Notes under the pieces: model-generated
Databases searched by the model: none
Told to the model about the DNA's origin: nothing
The model's input: the letters and a program-made list of their open reading frames with translations, nothing else
Program-made: the position numbers and the translations under genes
Shown: in pieces, positions 1 to 12,000 of the stretch
How the letters are laid out: each line of letters starts with the position of its first letter
Numbering within the stretch: the stretch's first letter is position 1
Assembly (NCBI GenBank): GCA_947652115.1
Contig: OX393572.1
Coordinates: forward strand, 1,677,602-1,741,601
Reading direction: 5' to 3'
DNA: 64,000 nucleotides
Source: Blastomussa wellsi
Lineage: Eukaryota > Cnidaria > Anthozoa > Scleractinia > Plerogyridae

Positions 1-60
1 TTTGCATATAAATCGTACCTACAAAATCCTCTTAATATACTACTGTTCTTTTTTCCCAAG

Positions 61-1966
61 GCGTAGTGCTTTTGATTTTGGGAGACCTTCCAGGATTTAT
101 CGTAAGTATCGTGAAGTTATCAAGCTAGAACTAACAAAAGATAGTGATGCCTGGCTAATTACATGTAACATTAGGAAGCAGTCATTTTTCTTCCTCTGCT
201 CAAGGGTTGCATGACCTTTGACGCCCCGAAATTCCATGTGATTGGTTGTTACTTTCGCGCGAAAATTGAAAACCTGGAGCCAACCCGAGACACGAGAAAA
301 TGAAAAGAGAAAATGTCTAATATAGATCAATAACAAAGTATGAGTGTTTATAAGTACATTGTCGTTTTTAGGCGATGATTCTGAAGAAGTGTGTAATCTA
401 AGACGACGTTCCCATCTGTTGTATAATGAATTGGAGCGTGAGAGACAAGGAAACTCACAACTGAGACAAGAAGTATCGAGGTAACTATTAAATGCCTAAT
501 GTGTTGTACGCGGCTCCAGTCTCGTTCTTCCGCGCGCCCTTATAGGGGCTGAATTAACCCGGTGCGATGAGAGAGAATCTCTCACTTCTTGCTCCCGGGT
601 CCAGCCACTACAATACAGTTACAGTATTTTAAATGATACTGACGAAGAGATGAAATATGATTGGTTGACAAAAATAGAAAGCCGCGGAATTTTTGCGACT
701 GTTAATTTCATAGGATTCAAGAATCTTGCCCTAGAGTTCTAAGGGAATGAGTTTTACGTTGTTGATTGAATTAATGACAAGGAAGAGCAAAGTGATCTGA
801 GGCGACGTTGGGTTGGTCAATGTGATGTTGGTTGGTCGCTTTCTTGATTGTGCGTCTGTGTTCACTAAAGAGGCTTACTCCGATCAATCAAGGCTTCCAC
901 GTTGCATTGATTATATCCAACCACTGACTGGTACATTAGTGTACATTATTTTACAGTTTTTGTGTGCACGTCCCTTTGTCGTTTTTCGTTCTGTGTGTGT
1001 GTGCGTGTGTGCGTGAACGGATTTTGTGTCCCATCCAGTAACTTATTTCATTTTCTTTCCGCTTGGCCCAGCCACTTAGCTTGATTAGCCTTTGTTGTTT
1101 CTAAGTGACTGTGCTCTTTCCTATTGGTAATTTTTCGTTATGTATTTATTTCTAATGTTAATTGTTTCTGGGCACAAATAAAGATTGTTGTTGTTGTTTG
1201 CGCAGTTGCCACGTATTCAAATCTAAGAACGTTTTTTTGCATTCCCATCATTTCTCTCATAGGTTACGAGATCATAACGGGCGAGTAGGACACCTCGTGG
1301 AAGAAGTCAATTGTTTGAGGCAGGACAATGAATTGTTAGCGCGTGAGATTCAGACAATAAAAGAAGCTCGCGCAGCTCGACTCAGATCTAAAGGTGAGTG
1401 AGCCGAGGGCGGGGCCTGGGATTGATGGGGGCGCGCGGCGGGGCAGGGGGGAGGGGGCTGTCGCGCACTTCCAAATCAGCGGTGCAATCTTACAGTGAAT
1501 TGTGTTTGCCCGGCTCTGATACCTTTGTTGTAAGGCAGTATCATAGCTGAGATGTTGAATCGAAAAAAAGGAACTCATTTAGTCAGTTAAGTGCATCATT
1601 AAATGTTATGTTCAATCACAGACATGTCCACATGTCTTTTAAACTTCGGGTTAACTTCGGTAATTTTCGGATGACTTCGCGTCAACTTCGGAAATCGTCT
1701 GACGACTTCATATTACTGAGACAAAGTACAAATTAATATATAATGCTTGGTTTTCGCGTGGCGTCCATCAGGACTGTGTTTTAGTATATCCAGCGTTTTG
1801 AAAGCCTAGCGCCGCATGATCTGAAATGTCCACGATAGAAACCGATATATTCCACTCATTTGAAAACTGCTGTGTGGGTATTTTAGATTACAATGTTTCT
1901 TTTCCCACAGAACACGAAAGAGCTCGTAGAGTTCAACGACTAAGCCAATTAGAGTTTGCGGACTAA
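61..1966 (+). CDS. 3' part of an uncharacterised coiled-coil protein gene (4 exons seen)
   Basis: Four exons join in phase: 61-101, 372-480, 1263-1393 and 1911-1966, each with AG before and GT after, the last ending in TAA. The first is preceded by a pyrimidine-rich acceptor, so more exons must lie left of the window. The visible C-terminal 112 residues are highly charged and leucine-rich (for example LVEEVNCLRQDNELLAREI), as in a parallel coiled coil, and end in LSQLEFAD. I do not recognise the family; leucine-zipper or centrosomal coiled-coil proteins are possible. A polyadenylation signal follows at 2044. The exon chain is seen directly; the function is unknown. Confidence 0.6.
481..1262 (+). 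other. intron with a retroelement-like tail
   Basis: Intron of the coiled-coil gene. Its 3' part, roughly 1020-1200, resembles the 3' end of a non-LTR retroelement: an AT-rich stretch ending in AATAAAG followed by a (TTG)n run at about 1186-1199. A GT-rich microsatellite sits at about 990-1014. No coding signal was seen. Confidence 0.35.
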
Positions 1967-2043
1967 ATAACCCAAAGGGACGGCAGACTAAAGTGTGGAG
2001 ACTCTAAGAGACAAAGGGTAACACCAGGAATCCCGCATTTCCA

Positions 2044-2049
2044 AATAAA
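2044..2049 (+). terminator. polyadenylation signal AATAAA of the coiled-coil gene
   Basis: A canonical AATAAA lies 78 bases after the stop codon of the coiled-coil gene, in the expected position for its 3' end. Confidence 0.55.
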
Positions 2050-2149
2050 ACGTAAACTCCTTTAATCCATTATCTGAGTCGTCACGCAATGCTTCAGGAA
2101 GTGTTGCGTGACGAGCTCAAACAATGGCCGCGAAGAAGACTAAATATGA

Positions 2150-2594
2150 CACATGCGGCCCATACGTTGCATGTGATTTACGTGACATAATGTAAGAGAG
2201 TAGTGTATGAGAAAGGTTGGAAAATTGCCCTAAATTCTACGTGTGGAAAAGAATGCAAATAAAATTGAATTAACTTGTGTTTTACTTGCGTTATTTTGAT
2301 GTCTCTGTGTTCCTGGAGTCGATTTGAAGACTTTAGAAGAGTTTTACTTTCTGAGGTTTGCCGAGTAAAGCGAAGAGACCTCAGAAAGCAAAACTCGCCT
2401 AAATGTCTTTAAATCGATTTCAAGACCACAGAGACATCAAAATAACGCAAGTCACACACAAGTTAAGGTCGTTAAGTCATTTTTATTTGCATTCTCAGTT
2501 CCACACGTAGAATTTAAGGCAATTTTCGAACTTTTCTCATACGTTCTCTTACATTGTGTCACGTAAATCACATACAACGTATGGGTGGCCTGTG
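2150..2594. mobile_element. fold-back (MITE-like) element, copy 1
   Basis: Two inverted arms of about 150-200 bases begin near GCGGCCCATACGTTG and end near CAACGTATGGGTGGCC. The centre carries an additional short hairpin (CTTTCTGAGGT / ACCTCAGAAAG). A second copy of the family lies at 39367-39706 without that inner hairpin. No transposase is present, so it is read as a non-autonomous element. Confidence 0.7.
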
Positions 2595-2599
2595 GTATT

Positions 2600-4300
2600 A
2601 AAACATAAATTTTCCATACCGACAATCACATCTATTGTGTAGAAGTACTCGTGAAATGCGATTTCCGGGGAGAAGTAGCCTGCGTTGCAGCCGGACGTGT
2701 GACATAATCTTCAATATACCAGCATTTCGTGACACGTCCGTCTGCGAAGCAGGCTAGGGAGGAGGAGAGGGGACTGGTGTTTACGGAAAACGTTTTGGCA
2801 CCTTTAATGGGAAGAAATCTAGGTTTGTACAGCAAGGGGTTTTCTAATTCAAGTTTCCGCTGCTTCTGCTCTTGGGGAGAAAACGACAATATTTTTAGCC
2901 GTCAATATCTCGCTTAGAGTTGCACGCGAAGAAATATAAATTCAAATTTTTGGTATCCTTTAGGGGTCAAAAAGCTTGATCCGCGCCTAGATTGGTGTCA
3001 TCTAGGGATTTTACCCGAAACTTTCCAACGAACATCCCCCTCTGCTTCGTATGGGAGTTCCCAGAGAAATAACCTCCTTACTCTGGGCCGGGTGTGACCA
3101 AGCATTCAACGAACCGTCCCGTCCTCTCCTCCTCTCCGGACTAAGATTACAAAGACGAACTACATAAGTGTAGCAATAGTATTTCCCTGCTTTCCGAATT
3201 TTGTCATAGTACGGTGCAGCCCTTAAATAGACGACCTGTGAGAAGCTATAAGACTTTGTTCGTATCAATGGCAACTTCGTTCTCAGGGTCCTTTTCTTTT
3301 GGGGGACGGCAAGGAGAGGAACCTGGGAACGAGGCTGGGACAATGGGGTAGGTTTTAACAATAGAATATTGCTTTATTTTGTCGCTTATTTTCTCAGGGG
3401 CAGTCTCACGCTATTTTAAGTAACACATCGAAAATCCAAGGGACGCTTTTCGGTTAATAGAAGCTGCACGATCATGATAAAAAATCCTTTGAAAGACTGT
3501 CTTAATGTATAGAAACTGTTTATAGATGATTTTCCGGACGGATGGTCAAGATCGAGATTGATGCCAACTTGAAAACGCCGGGCCGACGTTTTCAAGTTTT
3601 CCCATTGCATCTCATATGAAATCAGTACTAACATATTTTTCCTCGTCCTTCTGTTCTAAATTCACTTGATGTTATAAAATTAGTGATTTAGAAACGATTT
3701 TCGTATTGACTAGACGTTAGAAGTTTAAATTTAGGTAATTCTGACCAAAAATCGTGAGACTTTCCCTTCAAAAGCTAAATGTTAAAAATGGTAATAAAGT
3801 TGTTGTTGTTGGGTAATTTCAAAAAGGAACCAAAGGTTGGGACTCAAAACGTAGACCGTTGGTCGTATTATTGACGTGGTCGCATTGGTGATAATTTTTA
3901 AAATTCTTTTCGGGTCCAAAAAAAACCGCGACTGAAATGAGACTTATAACGAGATGGTTTAAGGGGAGTAGGACATCAAATGCAAATGAAAAAAAATTAA
4001 AACGTGTGTACTTAGCTACATAAATAAAACATTTTCAACAGTGCTTTGGTGCTGTGAGGTCTTCCAATCCATTAGTAACTTTTTACTATTTTTACTCGTG
4101 CTTCTATCCGCAGATACGTTGCAAAACCGTGCATTTTTGTGCATTTGTCACAATCCCCTCTAATGCTCGAACTGCACTGGTTAGAAATACATTTAAAATT
4201 TTTACGATCTTACTTCTATCGTTGAACAAGGGCGTTACAACGTCTGTTGTGTCAGCCAAGAAACCCTACTAAGCCATCCCAATTTCATCTAAAAACACAC
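2600..4300. other. intergenic spacer, no gene seen
   Basis: AT-rich spacer with only short, non-conserved reading frames. An AATAAAG(TTG)n retroelement-type tail lies at about 3790-3811, and a short repeat reading CCTGGGAACGAGG at about 3321-3333 recurs in reverse or direct form near 45076 and 46745. Confidence 0.4.
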
Positions 4301-4317
4301 TTTAACTGACTTGGTAA

Positions 4318-4400
4318 CCTGCGATGAGGCGTTCTTATTTTTCACAGGGGGTTGGGGGGGGGGGGGGGGGTAATAAAAAATAAGAACGCCTGACGCAGTT
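4318..4400. repeat. hairpin with poly-G loop
   Basis: Inverted arms AGGCGTTCTTATTTTT and AAAAATAAGAACGCCT enclose a loop that contains a run of about 18 G. The flanking ACTGACTTGGT motif also occurs on both sides (about 4306 and 4402), suggesting a small duplicated or mobile unit. Confidence 0.55.
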
Positions 4401-4779
4401 TACTGACTTGGTGACCTCGCGCATGGGTGGGCTCCGCTCCTAAACTTTGGAATCAGTATACGTTACAGTCTGATGTCTGGAATTCCCACATAATTGAAAC
4501 TTATACGACACATTAAGACCTGTGTTTTATGAAGGAGCGTTTTAGCTTATCATACAAATTTTATTCGAAGAGTAGTAGAAGTAGTAGCAGCAAGACTTCA
4601 TTTAAGTGTCAAGGGATTTAGCTTTTAACAAACTAATTGGGGATACTATCTAGTATAGTCTAAACCGAATACGATTTAAAATAGATGTAAAAAGATAAAG
4701 AGAAAACACAAGAGTAAAAAGGTAACGTTATTATACATACTTTTTATCAAATTTTATACAGTTAACTCTCTCAAGACTG

Positions 4780-5075
4780 ACACCATCGTGACCGGCACCA
4801 GTTGTCCGTTTCAGAGGGGTTTCCGGTAAAATTAATCCAACAACGGCGCGCAGGGACCAACACCAGTTGTCCATCTTACTGAGGTGTCCGGCTTAGAGTT
4901 TAGATGCAATAAAATTAATTCAACAACGGCGCGCAGGGACCAACACCAGTTGTCCATCTTACTGACGTGTCCGGCTTACAGCGAGTTTAGATAGAGAAAA
5001 ATGAGCGAAAAAACGGCGTGCAGGGACCAACACCAGTTGTCCGTCTTAGAGATGTGTCCGCTGAGAGAAAGCTGA
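4780..5075 (+). repeat. degenerate tandem repeat array, locus A
   Basis: Four imperfect units of about 80-90 bases share the core GGGACCAACACCAGTTGTCC (the first is diverged) followed by a CTTA(C/G)-type segment and a GAGTTTAGAT segment. The same family forms a second array at about 51745-52180. Confidence 0.75.
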
Positions 5076-5080
5076 CTGTA

Positions 5081-6078
5081 CACTTCAGAATTAATGCGTG
5101 TCTGAACAAATTGATTACATGTAATTATTTTTATCACTCTAATTACGAAGGTGAAATCAAATCGACACCAATAGAGCAGGAAACTTCATTTTATTTTATG
5201 GCAACGACCAAGCAGTCGGCCAGCAGCTTATCAAAGCGAAGTCTGTATGTCGTGGCCACTCGTTGTTTATATTAAATTATATTACTCTGTACTCTTTTAA
5301 AAGCTATGTTCTATAAATTAAATGTTTTATCAGTCGGAATCATATGGCATACGCTTGTCTTACTATATATCTATTGTAATACACGAGGAACTGGCTACAT
5401 AACAGAATCAGTTCCATATTCGAGCAACACACGTTTAATAACTTATTGATAAAATAAATTAATCGGTTCTCTGAAATTATCAAGATAGTCACCAAGTCTT
5501 TCAAATCGAAAGAAACTCCGAATAGTTGTTTTACCAAGAATGAAGAAAACCAAAGAGGTTAAAAATACCAAAAAGGAAACGGATTACGAGGTACGAACAT
5601 GAACAAAAAAAATAACACCAAAGATGTCATCCGCGATTCAGCGTCTTTGCAAACTGTTGACGTTTTCGTTTAACAATTTGAGTTGATTTGTATTTGAAAA
5701 TTGTATTTTGCACTCTCTATAAGTATATAACATGGACACTACATTATGACCTTACGTTCAAACAATTTCTTCAAGCGAAGTATATCAAACGACATACCTG
5801 CATTGCGAAATAACCTTACTCGAAGTTTTTTCTTCATTATATTGATACCATATTCGATTATTTAAACTTTTTACTCTCTGTACGCATTGCGGGCGTGTTA
5901 CTGTTCACTTGCTGAACGACAACTGAATGAAGAGTTTTTGTTTATCCTTATTGCACAAGGGACCGTTCAGAATTGATTACTGAAATTCTCTCTTCATTTC
6001 ATTTAATGTATCTATCAATCATCGAGGAATGAAATTCGCCAGTAATCTCCGCATTTTGTCTGTAAGCCTTGGGAACAT
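5081..6078. other. intergenic spacer, no gene seen
   Basis: Very AT-rich sequence between the repeat array and the 3' end of the filamin-like gene on the minus strand. No reading frame or repeat could be recognised. It probably includes the 3' UTR of that gene, but no clean polyadenylation signal was located. Confidence 0.35.
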
Positions 6079-9000
6079 TTATTTCAAGTATTTATCAAAC
6101 AATCCCTGTTTGTCCATTATGACCACATCTTCATAGCCTCCGATAAATACGTCATTAGCAAACACCATTGGTGTTTGGCGAGTCCCTGCTTTGATAAACA
6201 CTTTGTCTCGCTCCGTTTTGCTCATCGTCACATCGAGTGCAATCCACGGATCGAAGTCAGACCTGCTTGAAATTCCTTTGGCTTTTAAAAATTTCGCCAG
6301 CAGTTTATTATCCCTGCGGACTTTCAGATTTGTCGACATGGCTGCGTAGTAAACCCGGATTCTTCCGCGCCCGCCCAGATCGTCCTTCCCGAGGGACATC
6401 CCGCTCACGCCGTCTTCCAACACGTTGTTAATGAAGACCTTGAAAGGACTACCAATGATGGACATGTCGCCCCATTTTATGAACACTTCATATGCGCCAG
6501 GCTCCGTGGGTATGTACAATACACTGTGGTCTGTAAAACCATCCTTTTTCGCACTTTTTACGTAAGGAACCGGGATGGAAACCGCTGGACAGCTAATGCA
6601 GACGCTTAAAGGGCCTTTGGTACTGTTATCAGTCACAACAGTGAATCTGCCCACGCGACCAACCTCCCCAGCAATCAGGCCAGGCCCCTCAGCCGTATTT
6701 AAAGGAATTCTGGGTGATGCGGATCCATTTGTCAAGTGCGGAGGAGTGGGTGAGTTATTTTTGAACTCTTCGTCCGAAGACTGACTTGGGGAGCTTGTTT
6801 GACTTGCTGACGACGTGGAAGTTGGCGAATCGTCTGAGGACATTTGGTGTCCATTAGGTGAAGTACCATTTACGGGATCGTTTCGACGGTTCTTTGGGGA
6901 CGCCTTGATGGCGTTAACACCGTTCTGTTCTGGGACAGTGAGGTAGAATGGGCTCCTTAATATGTGTGCTCCACAATGTAAAATACTGATGACGTAGTCC
7001 CCAGGTCTTGTGGGTAAATATTTTACGCAGTATGTGTTCTTGCTCAGCGGTTTCACACTAAGATCGGGCTTTTCTTCGTGTACAGCACCACGAAGTGGCT
7101 TGCACTCGATCGCAATAGTTATGTCGGTAGGTTTAGCACCATTTAATTCCACAACGAACTCCGCTACTTTTCCTAGCTCACTGGCCCTTAGTCCTGAACC
7201 ATAAGCTTTACAAGAAATATCTTGGTCTTTACTACCCGGCGTCCCCTTATTAACCTTCTTTCCATTTCCCATGTTTAGACTCTCATACTTGCAAAAGAGC
7301 GCTAAATACGTCAACAGGCTCAACTCGTCCAGTTGCGACGATGCCAAGTCAAACGGGGAAATGACCTGTGGTATTCCGAACGCGTCGTGCGCAATTTGCA
7401 TGCCGAGCTTCGCGTTTCCTTCGCCATTTGTTTTGTCTGCGTAAAGTTTTGGCGGTATTAACCCCGACTGGGTAGCGTTAACCAGTTCACACAACAACAC
7501 ACCGTCTTGCCAGTCTGTGTCGAAATTTGTCACGTTTTGGCTTGGAAGTTTTTCACGAACCCATTTGAGGATGAAATCTCTGGCAGAGCTCTGTGTTTGA
7601 CCGTACATGACTTGAAGTGGAAGTATGAGATAATATATTACCAAGTTCCACAACAAAGCAAGAATAAAGTCGACTTCCCCTTGAATAAAATTACCAGGAT
7701 CTGCAATGAACAAATTAAAGGAAATAGCTGTCAGCTAAAAGGTGACACTACAAACTCCTTTATATTTCAACTTTCTTTCGATTTTTCCTATTAACTCTTA
7801 CCAATCCTTAAGGATGTATTTGCGCTAAAACGTCTAAAATGCAATAATATATTCACATTTTGAATATGCCAACGTGTTTGCTTGAATCTGCGACGAACCT
7901 TAAAGAAAATCTCCTCTCCGCCAAATTGTGGTGCCACCAGCTGAAAAACGCCGCGAAAAAAATCCCTGGCTGTGAGTGGAACGTATTTTTAAAAACGCCT
8001 AAAAGGAACCAAAAAGGACGCTTTATGACGAGTTATATAGATAATAGAATAACCAAACCTTGCTGTACTTCAAATAAAACACATAAAGTGTCTTCTTAAA
8101 CGACAAAAGATGCTCCGCCGACTGTGCGTCAGCAACGCACGAACCTCTGATTGGCAAATTCGAAACAAATATAAAGGGTCGCTTGACGATGTCCGGCAAA
8201 AAAAAACGTATTCAACAGGGCCACCATTACCCTGTTCTTTAAACGAACTTCCTGTTGTTGAGCGCTTACCAAATGGTTAGGGACAAAAGATACTAGAAAT
8301 CAAGAGGCTTACTGACGAACTTAAATTTCACTTGTAAAGGAATACTTTCAAATGAACTCGCAAAGATTTTAAATCGTGCTTAAATATATAGTTTCGAAAG
8401 CAGCTGTACCAAATGGAAATTGTTAAAATTGGCCAAATTTCAATTTTTAATTGTCAACTCTTACCTTAGATATATTCTTTCCTGAATCGCAATTTGTCTT
8501 TCTGGTGGCCAATTGAATGATGTATTTTCAAATTAAACTTACAAGTGGCAAGTACCTGCCAAGATCGCTATTCAAGGCTGTCAAACCGTTTGCCCTGGCA
8601 GTTCTCTTATACATATTATTTAAACAGCTTAGAGGGTTTCTTTTTGGGCCCGAGCCATAGTAGTGACATTAATTTTTAATGGCAAATTTCGCTTTCTGGT
8701 TCCTATATATGGCTGCATACAAATGAAAAAATATTTTGTCTAATGTGTTCCCCCGCGCTCTGCGTGTTGCATCCACCGCTTAAAATGGATCATCGACAAA
8801 AGCTTGTTTTTCTCGGCACAGCGCGCGCGTACTTGCCAAACAAAGAAACAAGCCGTGCGTTCATTGGAAGAATAACAAAAATTCCTGTAAGCATTTACTT
8901 CTTGTCTCCGCGCTTTTTTAAAATACCTTTAAAACAAATCCCGAGATATTAGTTTTACAGTCCAAAATATATTTAGCAGTATCGGTTCGGTCACAGATAA

Positions 9001-12000
9001 ATACTCTCGTATCAGCATACTCCACATACACACAAAAACAAATACCACATAAATGAATATAAATAAAGTATCAGCTGCAACGACCAAAAAGTAATATTTC
9101 AAACTCCCCTCGGAGTTAAATGAAAAGAATATTTCCAAATTCAACTTCTACGTAGCAATGCAACGCGAAAGACACCAGGCTGTGTTTTGCTAAATTTATA
9201 AAAATTTAGAAATCATAAAGTGCGGGAGTTTATTTGTTACTGCCATATTTTTTTAATAAGGGCGCGCCTCGAGCTAGAAATGTCATGAAAAGAAAATTGA
9301 AGTCTGGCTTGGAGCTACAGATTTTAGAAAACAAGAAATTTAAAAAGGTATTTTGCTATATTTTGGCACCAATAAGAACTTTAAAAGGAAACAGACATAT
9401 TGTAGCAGCTTTCGATTGGAACTGTTTTTGAACGGTTCGGTGCATCAAGCCTCGACGCTGTAATTTATTGTAATTCTTAGTTCTGGCCATGTATTTTCGT
9501 TTTTTATTAATGTTTTTTGTTGGGTAAGATGATCGAACTGAGTAACATCAGGCAGGTTTGAGAAAATAGCTTGGTGAAAAATAAAGCGGACATAGGGAAT
9601 TCCATATATCTTCTAAATAATATTTCTACCACGCTTTCTGAAATGTATTTGTTAATGGCAAAAGATAACCAGAAGTCAACGGAATAACAGCTTGCTCGCT
9701 TAAAACTGTAATCTACGGAAACTGAAGTCGCTCGACCGAACGAATAAAATGGAAACTGAAACATTAATTGGTTCAAAATAAAATAATAATCTATAGGAAA
9801 ACGAAAAATTACCTCAGAATGCTGCCATACCACTCGCTTTTGTTCCTCCACAGAGACTATTTTTTAGTCGTTGTGGCTTTCTATATGTTCCCCGTGATGT
9901 TATATCATATTAAGTCGTTCGACGGAGCGACAGACGTTTGCATCGGCCAGTGTTGATGCGGTTTTAAAGCGCTTGAACACATGTCACGGAGACGTCAAAG
10001 AGCTTTACAGTATTTGCATAAAGAACAAATATACACATAAAAAATTTCCATAAATTTCTCTCCATGACAGGTAGATTCGTGCGCGCGCTGCGCGAGACAC
10101 CCAAATTATAGGTTCAAAAAACACTTCTCAACTCAGTCTTTTCTTCTTGCTGCCAAAACACTTCACAAAAGGTGATCCTTGTGGGATTCGTGTGGCTTAA
10201 AAATGGAAGACGTTTTTATAATAATAAAATAATAAAATCTATTTAAAATGAGCAAGCAATATTACCAAAAGAAAACAACTTAAGGTAAAATGCTAAAATC
10301 GTCATATGGATGATTCTTTTTCGTTGAGGGATATAAAATTTGGTGTTCCTAAGACCTTAATTAAACTCGTTTCAAAACAATGAAAAGTAATTTTCAAAAT
10401 TTTCAAGACAAAATTAATTTTTAGCTGTCAAAAACAAGGGAAATTAATTTTTAACGGCACGATCGATATTTAAGTCATTTTTGTGACGAACCAAATCACC
10501 CTAAAATGAAGCAAACCTCAAAATAATAGCTTTCAAAGGAAGAAAAACAACAACGAAATGATACTAAATCAAAGGATGGTTTAGGTGCAGAGGATTGAGA
10601 CAGATTTCAAATGACGAATTTGAAAAAAAAAACGTTAGCCTAAAGTTTTCAAAGTGCACAAGCCAGTTAGCAGTACAAAGGTCAAAATATTAGCCGTTTA
10701 AGGTAAAAGCCGCAACCCCCATTGAGAGCCTCCTGGGAGGCATGAAAAGACGCCACCAGTCGTCTCTTAAGAGGAAAAGTAACAGGCGCTGGGAATGATG
10801 GGAAGGAGGCAGAAAGGATCAGAGACTCCCGCCTTTCCTCCTTCCCATCATCCATCGCGTCTTGCTGTTTTCTCATAGGAGGTGACTGGGGACGAGTCAG
10901 CTTCCGTGGATAGGCCACTTCAGAAAATACCATAATACTCTCTGTTTGTCCCCAAAATTTTGCATAAGCATTGTTTTTGTTTTCTCTTGGAACCATTGTA
11001 AGTCCCATGAGAAACTGGAAACAATGCTTATGCAAAATTTTGGCGACAAACAAAGAGTATTATGGTATTTTCCGAAGTGGCCTATTTGACCATTTTCGCA
11101 TTGCCCACAATACACCTTGTTTATCCCCCGAAAATTTTGCATAAGCATTGTCTTCAGATTCTCTTGGAACGACTGTAACACCCAGGATAATTGGGAAACA
11201 AAGGTTTTGAAAAATTTGGGGGGGGGGGGGTAAACAAGGCGAGGCTTTGGGGAATACAACAAAAAAAAAATTGCATCGAGGCTGAGGAATGAATAAATGA
11301 TTCCTTAAAACAAAAGGCTTTTGTTTTAGCCCCCCCAAGCCTCGGCGCCATGTTAGAATTTTAGTATATCGGAATTGGTCTATTAATTAACCCCGGCTTT
11401 GAACTCTCTATTTTTATACTTTGTATCACAAACAAGGGGAAAAACATTGGCAACCCTCAAACTCTTACAAATTGCGATGTGGATGGTCGGTCTTTTCGAA
11501 TTACATCTTACGAAAAATCTTGTGAAATACCTTTTCACCTATCATGGGGGGAAAAAAATATATCGCCAGGTGGTAATTTGTTAACTAACTTTTACCAAGC
11601 GCGTGCGCGGTAAAGTATTTGCAAATCGGATTTAAGCGTTGCGCAAACAGGCAAAGATTATGAATTCTTTGGCGCAGTGTGATCCATGGAAACGTTTATT
11701 GGATAAAAGAAATATAAATAACAAGTAAAATGTATCGAATATTATATACTTTCTGATAATCGGGTTCGGTTTGAAAATCATTTATTGAGAAGGGAATAAT
11801 TTCGAACTATTAATATAATATGGCGTAATCAGTCAAGAAAAATATCGCGGCAGACGTCGGCAGTTTTAACTGTCTTCTCGTTGAAACATTCCTGATGCAG
11901 ATGAATTTTTTGTTTCATTTTTTTCAAAGGAAAAACTTCAAAGATCTGGCGATAGAATGGAATAAGACGGAGATAGATCTGCAATAACATGCAAGAACTA

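Noticed and set aside
10682..11351. Overlapping minus-strand open frames
   Set aside because: They run through two fold-back elements and poly-G sequence and show mirrored peptide fragments.
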